In this document: piece by piece, positions 1-8,482 of the stretch
Numbering within the stretch: the stretch's first letter is position 1
Layout: each line of letters starts with the position of its first letter
Source of the DNA: Terrirhizobium terrae
GTDB lineage: Bacteria; Pseudomonadota; Alphaproteobacteria; Rhizobiales; Rhizobiaceae
Assembly: GCF_030323265.1 (NCBI RefSeq)
Contig: NZ_CP104992.1
Coordinates: forward strand, 3,509,501-3,573,500
Length of the DNA: 64,000 nt
Direction: 5' to 3'
Program-made: the position numbers and the translations under genes
The notes under the pieces: model-generated
Databases searched by the model: none
What the model saw: the letters and a program-made list of their open reading frames with translations, nothing else
Told to the model about the DNA's origin: nothing

Positions 1-729
1 CAGGGCCTGCTTGGCTCCGATATCCAGATGCAGCTCGACGAATGCGTGGCGCTGCCCGCCGAGCCGCGCGAGATCGAACGCGCCATGGAAATGTCGCTGC
101 GCTGGGCCGAACGCTGCCGCGTTGCCTTTGGCGAGCAGCCGGGCAAGGCGATGTTCGGCATCGTCCAGGGCGGCGACCAGCCGGCGTTGCGTGTCCGCTC
201 GGCGGAAGGCCTGAAACAGCTGGATCTTAAGGGCTATGCGGTCGGCGGCCTTGCCGTCGGCGAGCCGCAGGATGTCATGCTCTCCATGCTGGAGACGACG
301 CTGCCGGTCCTGCCGGCCGAAAAGCCGCGCTACCTGATGGGCGTCGGCACGCCGGACGACATGCTGAAATCGGTTGCCCGCGGTATCGACATGTTCGACT
401 GCGTCATGCCGACCCGCTCCGGCCGCCACGGCCTGGCCTTTACCCGCCGCGGCCGCGTCAACCTGCGCAATGCCCGCCACGCCGAGGACATGCGCCCGCT
501 CGACGGGGAATCGAACTGCCCGGCCGCCCGCGATTATTCCCGCGCCTACCTGCACCACCTCTGCCGCTCCGACGAGGCGCTCGGCGGCATGCTGCTTTCC
601 TGGAACAATCTCAATTACTACCAGGACCTGATGAAGGGCATCCGCCAGTCGATCGAGGAAGGCCGCTTTGCGGACTTCTATGCGCAGACGCAGGAGGAAT
701 GGGCGAAGGGCGATATCGATCCGGTGTGA
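1..729 (+). CDS. tgt: Queuine tRNA-ribosyltransferase, C-terminal part (5' end outside window)
   Basis: TGT exchanges guanine-34 of GUN-anticodon tRNAs for a queuine precursor. The frame is open from base 1, so the gene starts upstream of the window; about 242 residues are present. The conserved core MGVGTPDDM, the nucleophile region IDMFDCVMPTRSGRHG and the C-terminal SRAYLHHL and LSWNNLNYYQ blocks are visible. The usual zinc-binding C-x-C-x2-C reads S-N-C-P-A-A (codons 511-528), so only the middle cysteine and the downstream histidine remain. The identification is firm from the conserved blocks; the effect of the lost cysteines is unknown. A palindromic repeat follows the stop codon. Confidence 0.95.
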   Translation, partial: QGLLGSDIQMQLDECVALPAEPREIERAMEMSLRWAERCRVAFGEQPGKAMFGIVQGGDQPALRVRSAEGLKQLDLKGYAVGGLAVGEPQDVMLSMLETTLPVLPAEKPRYLMGVGTPDDMLKSVARGIDMFDCVMPTRSGRHGLAFTRRGRVNLRNARHAEDMRPLDGESNCPAARDYSRAYLHHLCRSDEALGGMLLSWNNLNYYQDLMKGIRQSIEEGRFADFYAQTQEEWAKGDIDPV

Positions 730-743
730 GGGCGCTTTTGGCT

Positions 744-870
744 AATCTCCCCCTTGTGGGGGAGATGCCCGGCAGGGCAGAGGGGGTGTCTCCACACACT
801 CCTCGCACAATGAATTCGCCGCACCACCCCCTCTGTCACTTCGTGACATCTCCCCCACAAGGGGGAGATA
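744..870. repeat. RIME-like palindromic intergenic repeat
   Basis: Two inverted arms, atctcccccttgtgggggag at 744-763 and its near complement ending at 870, enclose about 80 bases. The arms are themselves palindromic, so the whole can fold as a large cruciform or RNA hairpin. This organisation matches the dispersed intergenic palindromes (RIME type) known from Rhizobium and relatives. It lies between the convergent tgt and DUF4864 genes and may act as a bidirectional terminator; that role is inference. Confidence 0.75.
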
Positions 871-889
871 TGGGGAGCAAGCCGCCTGC

Positions 890-1315
890 TCAAATCCCCT
901 GGCTGGCCGTATTCCGCATCATCCTGACACCATTCACCTTATACGATCCGTCATCCATCAGCCGCATCTCGTAGATCGCGGTCCAGTCCTTGCCCTCCTT
1001 GGCACTGATCATCACCTCCTGGAACACCAGCTCGCCGCCGGCGACCAGTTTGGACCGGCCGAAGGCATAGTTGCCGGCGTGATAGACCGGCTCGTAGTTC
1101 TTCTGCACCATCGTGAGAAACGTGTCCTTGTCCGGATAGATACTGCGGATATCCGGCGAGGCGTAGGAATAGGCGCGGTCCGCATCGTCTGCGATCAGCG
1201 CATCGATCTGGCCGGAAATCACAGCCTGCGCATCGGCGACCGGATCTTCGGCATGGGCGGCGGGAACGGATACGAGAACAAGCGACGCAACGAGAGAGGC
1301 AAATCGAACGGCCAT
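890..1315 (-). CDS. DUF4864 domain secreted protein
   Basis: A protein of 141 residues if started at MAVRFASLV; an in-frame ATG eight codons earlier (1339) is possible but would put charged residues before the signal peptide. A Sec signal peptide ending near PAAHAED is clear. The mature part (DAQAVISGQIDALIADDADRAYSYASP, then the KLVAGGELVFQEVMIS strand) matches the DUF4864 family, small exported proteins with a SnoaL/NTF2-like appearance and no assigned function. It is convergent with tgt and divergent from the MFS gene. Function unknown. Confidence 0.8.
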   Translation of the reverse strand: MAVRFASLVASLVLVSVPAAHAEDPVADAQAVISGQIDALIADDADRAYSYASPDIRSIYPDKDTFLTMVQKNYEPVYHAGNYAFGRSKLVAGGELVFQEVMISAKEGKDWTAIYEMRLMDDGSYKVNGVRMMRNTASQGI

Positions 1316-1527
1316 CGGACGGTCTCCAGCAACGATCATCGAATGTTAGCGCGTTTCTCGATGCTGAAAAGATGGGCGTGCGGATTTTTTCATCAAGCAA
1401 GCTATTTGCCACGCTGTTTTGTCGAAAATCGTTTCCGGCGGCGCAGGGCAGGGTCCCGTCATACGCGCTTGTCCTGCTTGTGGCCTGCTGCCACCAATGA
1501 CGTGACTGATTCGATCGGAATGCCCTG

Positions 1528-2673
1528 ATGACCCTGCTGCCGCCGGCGCTGCTTTATTTCAGCAACGCGATCCTCTTCATCTCGCTCTTCACCCGCCTGC
1601 CATCCATCCAGGAGGCGATGCAGATCGACAAGGCGGTGCTGGGCCTGGCACTCCTCAGTGCGCCGGTCGGCACGTTCCTGGCGCTGCCGCTGGCCGGACG
1701 CATCACCGACCGCCTCACACCTCGGATCACTGCCGTCGTCACGCTGCCCATCGTCGCGCTGCTGAGCCCGCTTCTTACCATCTTCTCGCTGCCGGGCTTC
1801 GTCCTCTGCTTTTTCCTGTTCGGCTTCGTCCGCACCATTTTCGATGTCTCCGCCAACATGATTTCCGCCGGCATCGAGCGGCGCACCGGCGTCAAGGTTC
1901 TGTCGCGCAGTCACGGATTCTGGTCGGTCGGCCTGCTCTTCGGTTCGCTGGCCTCCGGCTTTCTGGCGGGCGAGGGCATCTCGCCGACGATCCAGCAGAG
2001 CATGGCCGCCGCGCTGGCCCTGCTGGCCTGCCTCACGGTCTTCCTGCTGATGCCCGCCGAACCTCCGGCGGCACCGCCCGCCGTGCGCCGCTCGGCCTAT
2101 GTTATGCCGGACCGCATCATCGTCCTCATCTGCGTCATGGTCTTCGGCCTCTGCATCGTCGAAGGCGCGGTCTATGACTGGGGCATCTTCTACCTGCGCG
2201 AGGTGATGGGTGCCGATCCCGCGCTTGCCGGCATGCTCTATGCCGCGTTTACCGTCGGCATGGGCGCCACCCGGATGGCCGGCGACATGCTGCGCGACAG
2301 GTTCGGCGCACTTGCCCTGATCCGCATGTCGGCGATCACCGTCGCCGCCGGCATCATCCTGCTGGTGACGGCGCAATCCTCCACCATGGCAGGCGCGGCA
2401 CTCTTCCTGATCGGCTGCGGCATCGCGCTGGCATTCCCGCTCGCGGTCGCCACCACGATCGCTCTCGGCAAGGGCCAGCCGTCGGAAAATCTCGCGGCGC
2501 TCGCTCTCACCTTGATGCTCTCGACGATCGGCGTGCCGCCGCTGCTCGGTTTCGTCGCCGAGCATGTCAGCCTGTCGGCCGCCTTCATCGTGCTTTTGCC
2601 CTGTGTTTTCCTCAGCTTCCTGATGGCGCCGGTGGCGGAAGGAAAACGCCCGTTCCGCCTGCGCATGCGATAG
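1528..2673 (+). CDS. MFS transporter
   Basis: A 381-residue, very hydrophobic protein with about 12 predicted membrane segments and the pattern of a major facilitator: an N-terminal LAGRITDRLTPR loop between segments 2 and 3, an SRSHGFWSVG segment in the middle, and a second half beginning near PDRIIVLICVMV. The substrate cannot be told. The start at 1528 is nearly forced because an in-frame TGA lies seven codons upstream. It is divergently arranged to the DUF4864 gene across a 212-bp gap. Best described as an inner-membrane secondary transporter of the YbjJ-like MFS type (family inference). Confidence 0.85.
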   Translation: MTLLPPALLYFSNAILFISLFTRLPSIQEAMQIDKAVLGLALLSAPVGTFLALPLAGRITDRLTPRITAVVTLPIVALLSPLLTIFSLPGFVLCFFLFGFVRTIFDVSANMISAGIERRTGVKVLSRSHGFWSVGLLFGSLASGFLAGEGISPTIQQSMAAALALLACLTVFLLMPAEPPAAPPAVRRSAYVMPDRIIVLICVMVFGLCIVEGAVYDWGIFYLREVMGADPALAGMLYAAFTVGMGATRMAGDMLRDRFGALALIRMSAITVAAGIILLVTAQSSTMAGAALFLIGCGIALAFPLAVATTIALGKGQPSENLAALALTLMLSTIGVPPLLGFVAEHVSLSAAFIVLLPCVFLSFLMAPVAEGKRPFRLRMR

Positions 2674-2820
2674 CTGTGGGAAAACGGGGAAGGGAGGTTT
2701 TGGCGGGATGGCCTGCCCCTAATTGGCCATAAGAATGGATCAGGTCTTGAGCGATCGGGCCAGAACCCTTACCACTAACCACCACCATGATACCGAAATG
2801 CCGAAGACAGGTGACGCTCC

Positions 2821-3405
2821 TTGATCGACCCCTATGACATCCTTGGCCTTTCGCGAGACGCCGATGCTGCTGCCATCAAGTCAGCCTACAGGAAGCGTGC
2901 GAAAACCGCCCATCCGGATACCGGCGGCGATGCCGAACTCTTCGCCGATCTGAAGCTCGCCTACGAATTGCTGGTCGATCCGGTGCGTCGCAAGGTCTTC
3001 GACGATACCGGCTATGACCCGGAACTTGCCGATACGAAGGACCTGCAGGGCCTTGTCATCCTGGAAACGCTGGTCAACGAGATGATCCTCGACGAGCGCG
3101 AGCCGGGCTCCTTCGATCCGGTGGCGTCGATGCGTCGCAAGCTCACCGATCGCATCGTCAACGCCCGTTTCCACATCCTCGAAATGGAGCGCCATCGGGC
3201 ACGCATCCGCAATCACATGGACCGCATGGGCCGCAAGCCCGGCACCGACGTGCTCGGCCGAATGCTGAAGGCGCGCTGCGAGACGATCAGCGAGGCTATC
3301 AACAAGTCCGAGACGGAGATCAAGACGATCGAGCAGGCCTATATCATGCTCGACGGCTACAGCTACGAGCTGGAGATCACCGAAGTGAAGGATGCCGCCG
3401 AGTAA
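2821..3405 (+). CDS. J-domain (DnaJ-like) protein
   Basis: A 194-residue protein starting with TTG. Residues 3-65 form a J domain: PYDILGLSRDADAAAIKSAY, the HPD motif in KTAHPDTGGD, and LAYELLVDPVRRKVFDDTGYD. HPD is the contact that stimulates Hsp70 ATPase. The rest is a charged, mostly helical region without zinc fingers or a glycine-rich linker, so this is a class C J-protein rather than DnaJ itself. It likely directs DnaK to particular clients in the cytoplasm. The gene's 3' end lies 46 bases before the GNAT start and they may be co-transcribed. Confidence 0.88.
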   Translation: MIDPYDILGLSRDADAAAIKSAYRKRAKTAHPDTGGDAELFADLKLAYELLVDPVRRKVFDDTGYDPELADTKDLQGLVILETLVNEMILDEREPGSFDPVASMRRKLTDRIVNARFHILEMERHRARIRNHMDRMGRKPGTDVLGRMLKARCETISEAINKSETEIKTIEQAYIMLDGYSYELEITEVKDAAE

Positions 3406-3451
3406 AATCGGCCAGTTCGCCGATCCCGAAAATCTGAATTCCGGAGACATC

Positions 3452-3931
3452 ATGTCGCTCACCATCCGTCCGGCCATGCGCGAGGACGCCGCAACCCTGC
3501 TCGGCTTCATCCGCGAGCTCGCCATCTACGAAAAGGCCGAGCACGAGGTCGCCGCGACCGTCGAGACGATCGAGACCTCGATCTTCGGCCCGACCTCGGT
3601 CACGCAGGCACTGGTCTGCGAGCGGGAAGGGCAGGCGATCGGCATGGCCATCTGGTTCTTCAACTATTCCACATGGCAGGCCCGCAACGGGCTCTATCTC
3701 GAAGACCTCTATGTGACGCCGAGTGCCCGTGGTTCCGGCGCCGGCAAGGCGCTGTTGCGGCGGCTGGCCCAAATCGCCATCGAGCACGGCTGCGGCCGTT
3801 TCGAATGGAGCGTACTCGACTGGAACGAGCCGGCGATCAGGGTCTATGACGCGATCGGCGCCGAGCCGCAGACGGAATGGATCCGCTACCGGCTCTCCGG
3901 CGATGCATTGAAGGATTTCGCCGAAGGATGA
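3452..3931 (+). CDS. GNAT family N-acetyltransferase (spermidine/diamine type)
   Basis: A 159-residue single-domain acetyltransferase. The acetyl-CoA loop is visible as YVTPSARGSGAGKALLRRLA, preceded by the YLEDLY strand; this order and the FEWSVLDWNEPAIRVYDAIGA end resemble the eukaryotic-like diamine acetyltransferase (SSAT) branch. I chose the ATG at 3452 because ggaga stands just before it and the domain starts immediately (MSLTIRPAMREDA); an upstream in-frame ATG at 3392 would overlap the J-domain gene. Substrate is unproven; polyamines or thialysine are the usual guesses for this branch. Confidence 0.85.
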   Translation: MSLTIRPAMREDAATLLGFIRELAIYEKAEHEVAATVETIETSIFGPTSVTQALVCEREGQAIGMAIWFFNYSTWQARNGLYLEDLYVTPSARGSGAGKALLRRLAQIAIEHGCGRFEWSVLDWNEPAIRVYDAIGAEPQTEWIRYRLSGDALKDFAEG

Positions 3932-3948
3932 GGGCGCTTTTTGCGCTA

Positions 3949-4455
3949 TCAGGATAGCGTGCAGTTTCTCGACAGCACGACGATGAGGAAGCAGAGGTTT
4001 ATCGTCCACTGGAGCGCGCAGAGGAAAAACACGACGCGCCAGGTCAATGATGTCTTTCCCGTGCTGATCCCGAGCTGAACCAGCCTTATGGCTCGCCATA
4101 TGGAGAAGACTGCGCCCACCACGGCGATCTTGTGGATCTGCCCGCTGAGCGCGAAGGCCGCCTCTATCCCGATCTGAATGAGCAGCAACAGCGCCACGGC
4201 GAGTGCCGGCACGAAGATATCGCGACGATGGCGAAACGACCAGGCGGCAATTCCCGGAATGATGAGCGCCGTCAGCACGCCGATCTTCATCCAGATCTGC
4301 ATCGGAATGGCATTGAAGGCGGGCAGGGACTGGAAACGATAGACGCCCTGGCAAAGCTCGCCGAAGGCGGACGACTGGAAGAGAACGACTGCGAACACGC
4401 AGGCCAGGACCGCGAAGATGATATCGGCCTTGGCAAGGCTATGTTTGGACCCCAT
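3949..4455 (-). CDS. Four-helix membrane protein of unknown function
   Basis: A 168-residue protein with four hydrophobic stretches: IIFAVLACVFAVVLF, IGVLTALIIPGIAAW, VPALAVALLLLIQIG and VVFFLCALQWTINLCFLIV. There is no recognised domain. The gene is convergent with the GNAT gene (17-bp gap) and its upstream region runs into the insertion sequence. It starts MGSKHSLAKADI; no alternative start is better. Probably an inner-membrane protein; the role is unknown. Confidence 0.65.
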   Translation of the reverse strand: MGSKHSLAKADIIFAVLACVFAVVLFQSSAFGELCQGVYRFQSLPAFNAIPMQIWMKIGVLTALIIPGIAAWSFRHRRDIFVPALAVALLLLIQIGIEAAFALSGQIHKIAVVGAVFSIWRAIRLVQLGISTGKTSLTWRVVFFLCALQWTINLCFLIVVLSRNCTLS

Positions 4456-4943
4456 TCAGTCGCTTTCTGCACATTGGTTCCGAAGGCCGGGTATTGAGCG
4501 CCGGGGCGGCAATTCGTTTGCCGGATCCGGCGTGTATCACAGTAACGGGAACGAGGCTGGATGCAGGGAGAGCTAATCGCTGCGCCCAGCCTCTGCCGCA
4601 AAAAGGGTTCAGCCGACTGGCTCTGCGGTCAGGTCGATTGTGGAGCGCATAATACCGGATCTCATGTCAAATCAACGGATTTGCGTGACCGTTGAAACAA
4701 TTGCCCAAATCGCCTCTCTTTCCCATGGCGATCACCGGCAATGGTACCGTAGTCGTCTTCATAGTGAGGCAGTTGGCGATTGACCCCCGCGGGATATGGT
4801 TAAGCGATCTCGCAACCGAACCCTTTGCTGCCATCAGATGGCGTCGGGACCTGCCAAAATCTCCAATACGAAACCATTGAGGTTAGCGGCATGTCGCACT
4901 TGGAAATGGAATCCGCCTCCTACATGCAATGTCAAAGCTGGAT
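4456..4943. other. Intergenic region between membrane protein and IS, no gene recognised
   Basis: Only short, unconvincing frames are present; for example 4692-4880 codes for 62 residues without a recognisable domain. Composition is less GC-rich than the flanks. The last nine bases of interest, tacatgcaa at 4921-4929, recur just after the right end of the insertion sequence. The promoter of the minus-strand membrane protein gene should lie near 4456-4520. Confidence 0.5.
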
Positions 4944-5044
4944 AGGGCTGCGACGCTGTCGGCCAGTTAGAGATGCGACACTGGCTCCGACGATCAGCCC
5001 CCGATCCGACCGGCTGGGCCGGGTTGCAAGGGAGGAGCGGGGGC

Positions 5045-5070
5045 GGGTGAGGGTGAGGGTGAGGGTGAGG
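5045..5070. repeat. Short tandem repeat of gggtga
   Basis: Four consecutive copies of the hexamer gggtga, with a partial fifth, lie inside the insertion sequence between its left end and the transposase stop codon. The run is non-coding. Such slippage-prone runs vary easily in length; nothing indicates a function. Confidence 0.8.
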
Positions 5071-5109
5071 AACATCCCCCGGCTTTAGCTTTGAGACTAT
5101 ATTGCCTCA

Positions 5110-6537
5110 TCACTCCGCCGCTTCCATCTCCGCCAGCGCCTTCTGTCTTTTGGCAATAACCGCAGGATCACTCATGAAATCCGTCCGCCGACCCGGCTTG
5201 CGGCCACGCTTCTGATACCCGTTCGCCGTGCTGCCGTCGCGAATGCCGAACATATGATCTTTCTGCCCGGTGCGCCGTGGTCCGCCCTTGCTTCGCTGCT
5301 GTTCCCGCTCAGCCTGCATCTCGGCGACAACCGACAGCATGTCGTCCAGACGCTTGTTGTCGACAACCTCGGCACGATGCACCGAGCGCAACGTGTCGAA
5401 AGTTCTGTAGGGCAGGGCATAGCTCTCGTGCATGATCTCCAGCCTTCCGTCCGGATAATCGCAGACAATCACCTTCTGGCCAGCCAAAGACGTGGAAATC
5501 TCGGTCGGATCGAGGATGAACAGCACCTTGTCGTAGCGCAGCGTCAAAGCCTGCGACAGCGTGCGAACTTCCTTGCGACACATGGCGCCATCGAGGTTCT
5601 CGTGATCGGCCAACGGCCTGTGCATGTCCTTCGGATTGCGCGGTTCCTTGCCGAAACGCACGTTGAAATCTAAAATGAACTCAGGCGCATAGGCGTTGGC
5701 TTCCTCGATCGTGTCGATGCCGCGAAGCCGCATCTCCTTGACCAGCCGGTCCTGCAGCGTCTGGTTGGCACGTTCCACCCGGCCCTTGGCCTGCGGGGTA
5801 TTGGCGCAGATGATGTCAATGTTCAGCTCATAAAGCGCCCGGCCGAACTGCGTTAGGCCGCTCGTCCGGTCTTTCTTCGACGGATGGAGCGAGCGGAAAA
5901 CGCCGTGCTTGTCGCTGTAAAACGCCAGCGGCTTACCCCATTGCTGCAGATAGGCCTTCGTCGCATGCAGATAGTCGAATGTATTCTCCGAGCCAGCAAA
6001 CCGTAGATGCAGCAGCTTGCCAGTCGCGTCATCGATATAGACGAGCAGGGCGCATTTGGGGCCACGGTTCTCGAACCACCAGTGATGTGAGCCATCGATC
6101 TGCACCAGTTCGCCAAAGCAGTCACGTCGGCCGCGTGGCTGGAAAACCCGTTTCTTGCGTTCCCGGCGTGAGACCCAGATACCAGCCTCGGTCATCCATT
6201 GCCGCAGCGTCTCCTTGGCGACAGAAATCCGGTGCAGCTCGATCAGCTTCTCGCGCGCCAGCGTCGGGCCGAAATCCAGATAACGTTCGCGGATCAGATC
6301 CAGCGCCGCATTGCGGAACTCTTCGCTATGGCGCCGATTGCTCGGCCGTGATCGCTTTTTTGAAACAAGACCGGCCGGACCATCCCGGTCATAGGCCTGC
6401 AGAAGCCGATGGACCTGACTTCGACTGAGGTCGAGCCGTTCGGCCGCCTGGACGACGCTCAGGCGTTCGTCACGAATCTTCTGGATGAGTTCGAGGCGAT
6501 GCAACTCTTTCTGCGACATGGTGATCATAAAGGACAT
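5110..6537 (-). CDS. ISNCY family transposase (DDE integrase core)
   Basis: A 475-residue transposase. The N-terminus is a helix-turn-helix (VVQAAERLDLSRSQVHRLLQ), followed by a second DNA-binding region (KETLRQWMTEAGIWVSRRERK) and an RNase H-like core with the catalytic residues in QIDGSHHWW, FYSDKHGVF and KGRVERANQ (D, D, E). A basic C-terminus follows. This is the IS1202-type arrangement of the ISNCY class. The frame is intact, so the element could be active. M-1 at 6537 or the internal ATG at 6525 (MITMSQKEL) may start translation. Confidence 0.92.
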   Translation of the reverse strand: MSFMITMSQKELHRLELIQKIRDERLSVVQAAERLDLSRSQVHRLLQAYDRDGPAGLVSKKRSRPSNRRHSEEFRNAALDLIRERYLDFGPTLAREKLIELHRISVAKETLRQWMTEAGIWVSRRERKKRVFQPRGRRDCFGELVQIDGSHHWWFENRGPKCALLVYIDDATGKLLHLRFAGSENTFDYLHATKAYLQQWGKPLAFYSDKHGVFRSLHPSKKDRTSGLTQFGRALYELNIDIICANTPQAKGRVERANQTLQDRLVKEMRLRGIDTIEEANAYAPEFILDFNVRFGKEPRNPKDMHRPLADHENLDGAMCRKEVRTLSQALTLRYDKVLFILDPTEISTSLAGQKVIVCDYPDGRLEIMHESYALPYRTFDTLRSVHRAEVVDNKRLDDMLSVVAEMQAEREQQRSKGGPRRTGQKDHMFGIRDGSTANGYQKRGRKPGRRTDFMSDPAVIAKRQKALAEMEAAE

Positions 6538-6771
6538 GACGACTCCGACCGCTCATGGTCTCGACCAGGCTGAAGATCGTCATCCTTGCTCCCAACGTTG
6601 GCTTTGACCAGTGCGTCGAGAGGCGAGACTGTCGCATCTCTAACTGGCCCAACTGTCGCATTACTAAATAGCCCTTACATGCAAAGATCGCATAAGATAG
6701 ATTATGGAACTTATGGATATGTCAGCAAAGCCAGCGCCTTGCCGCTCACATCTCATCCGCCCTGCGAGAAA

Positions 6772-7602
6772 TCAGAGCGCTTCCGGTGCTACATCGATCT
6801 CGAAGCTCATCCCGTCATAAGCCGGCTCGATATGGTCCGGCGTCTCGGCCATCACCGTCTCGTAATCCAGCGGAATATGCATATGCGTGAGAATGGCGCG
6901 CTTGGCGCCGAGCCGCGCGATCCAGTCCAGCGCCTGTTCGATCGACAGATGGCTCGGATGGTATGTGTATTGCAGCGCGTCGATGATCAGCATGTCGAGG
7001 CTTGAAAGCCTGCCGATACTGTCGGCCGGAAAATCGCTGACATCGGTGCAGTAAGCCACGTCGCCGATCCGGAAGCCCAGCGAGTGAATGTGGCCATGGG
7101 CCTGCCTGTGCGGCTTGAAGCGGATCGGTCCGCCGGGCCCTTCGATCACGATATCCTGGTCGAGATCCTCGATCAGCACCGGCTTGACGATCGGCGGATA
7201 GTTGCCGCCCGGTGGCGTTTCCATGCAGTAGCCGAAACCCTGACGGATGCGATCCATGGTGAACGGGTCGGCATGGATGGGAATGCGATGCCGCTGCAGG
7301 ATGAAATAGCCGCGCAGGTCGTCTATGCCGTGTAGGTGGTCGGCATGGGCATGGGTGTAGAGCACAGCGTCCATCCGCTGCACTTTTGCAGCAATCATCT
7401 GCTCGCGAAAGTCGGGCCCGGTATCGATCGCAACTACCGTGCGGCCACCATCCGGCGCGATCTGCTCGACGAGAAAGGCCGCGCGCGTTCGCCGGTTCTT
7501 CGGATTGTCGGGATCGCAGGCGCCCCAGTCACCATTCAGCCGTGGCACGCCGGGAGACGACGAGCAGCCGAGAATGGTGAAGCGACGCCTGTAGTTGCTC
7601 AT
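6772..7602 (-). CDS. MBL-fold metallo-hydrolase, PhnP-like
   Basis: A 276-residue metallo-beta-lactamase-fold hydrolase. The dinuclear metal site motif THAHADH (near residue 82) is present, with further ligands expected in YCTDVSDFP and LTHMHIP. The N-terminal ILGCSSSPGVPRL motif with a CDPDNPKN segment is typical of the PhnP/phosphodiesterase-like branch that sits beside tatD in many Rhizobiales. It likely cleaves a cyclic or linear phosphodiester, though the substrate is not known here. It follows tatD by 13 bp and ends the metG-tatD operon; the insertion sequence lies just downstream. Confidence 0.85.
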   Translation of the reverse strand: MSNYRRRFTILGCSSSPGVPRLNGDWGACDPDNPKNRRTRAAFLVEQIAPDGGRTVVAIDTGPDFREQMIAAKVQRMDAVLYTHAHADHLHGIDDLRGYFILQRHRIPIHADPFTMDRIRQGFGYCMETPPGGNYPPIVKPVLIEDLDQDIVIEGPGGPIRFKPHRQAHGHIHSLGFRIGDVAYCTDVSDFPADSIGRLSSLDMLIIDALQYTYHPSHLSIEQALDWIARLGAKRAILTHMHIPLDYETVMAETPDHIEPAYDGMSFEIDVAPEAL

Positions 7603-7615
7603 GACCTTGGCACCG

Positions 7616-8397
7616 TCAGAGCCTCGGCATTTTGCTAAAGCAGCGGAATGCGTTGTCCGTCGTGATCCTGGCGATCTCGGCGTAGCTTACGTCATGCACC
7701 TCGGCCAGAACCTCGGCCGTGTTGACCACATAGGACGGTTCGTTGCGCTTGCCGCGCCAACGCTTCGGAGCAAGAAACGGCGCATCGGTCTCGACCAGCA
7801 GCCGGTCCATCGGCACGGTCTTGGCGATATCGCGGATATCCTGGGACTTCGGGAAGGTCAGGATGCCGGAAAACGAGACATAGCCGCCGAGTTCCACGCC
7901 GACGCGGGCGAGGTCGTGTCCAGCCGAAAAGCAGTGAAGAATGAAGGGGAAGGCCCCTTCCCGCTTTCTTGCGTCAGGATCTGGATCATGTCCTCGTCGG
8001 CGCTGCGGCTGTGGATGACGAGCGGCAGCTTCGTCTCGCGCGCCGCCTCGATATGGCGGATGAAGCCGGTTTTCTGGTCGGCCGGCGTCTGCGTGTCGTA
8101 GAAATAGTCGAGCCCGGCCTCGCCGATCGCCACGACCTTTTCATGCGCATTGGCAAGCCGGATCAGGTCTTCCGCCTGGATGTCGAGCTCTTCGCCGGCA
8201 TGGTTCGGATGGGTGCCGACGGAGCAGAAGACCGACGGGTATTTCTCCGTGATCGCCAGCAGCCGGTCGAGTTTGCGGACCTCGGTGGAGATCGTCACCA
8301 GCTGCTTGACGCCTGCCTGATGCGCACGCGCGACGATCTCGTCGCGTTCGGCATCGAAATCGGCATAGTCCAGATGGCAATGGGTATCGATCAGCAT
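7616..8397 (-). CDS. tatD: TatD family metal-dependent hydrolase, frame interrupted
   Basis: TatD is a TIM-barrel metal-dependent 3'-5' DNase. The N-terminal part MLIDTHCHLDYADFD carries the HxH metal motif and VAIGEAGLDYFY the central glutamate; the C-terminal part LLVETDAPFLAP carries the terminal aspartate. The two halves are in different frames. Near 7950-7957 one G appears missing from the run after GKG; adding it gives the expected GKGAFPFILHCFSAGHD. With correction the product is about 260 residues. An upstream ATG at 8409 is also possible. Probably a sequencing indel, as other genes here show the same. Confidence 0.85.
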
Positions 8398-8482
8398 GGC
8401 TTGGGTCATTCAAAAGGCTTGAGGCGGAATTGGCATGGCCCGGATCAAGAATACCGGGCCATGCGTTAAAGGTCTTGCAGGA

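Larger units (their letters stand above)
4944..6675 (-). mobile_element. Insertion sequence, ISNCY/IS1202-like
   Basis: One element holding a single transposase gene. A perfect 20-bp inverted repeat, ggccagttagagatgcgaca, lies at 4961-4980 and in complement at 6630-6649. Outside it the right tip read inward begins agggctatttagtaatgcga, while the left begins agggctgcgac, as if about ten bases were missing from the left tip. If the element ends at these agggct bases, the flanks are 4921-4943 and from 6676; both start tacatgcaa but diverge later, which would be a degenerate target duplication. Ends are therefore approximate. Confidence 0.75.

Noticed and set aside
1459..2565. A 368-codon minus-strand frame over the MFS gene
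   Set aside because: Extremely rich in Arg, Gln, Asp and Gly, as expected of an antisense membrane-protein gene.
4692..4880. Possible 62-codon gene left of the insertion sequence
   Set aside because: No ribosome binding site, no domain, and atypical codon use.
5045..5070. gggtga tandem repeat as a CRISPR or regulatory repeat
   Set aside because: Only four direct hexamers with no spacers, inside the insertion sequence; ordinary slippage repeat.
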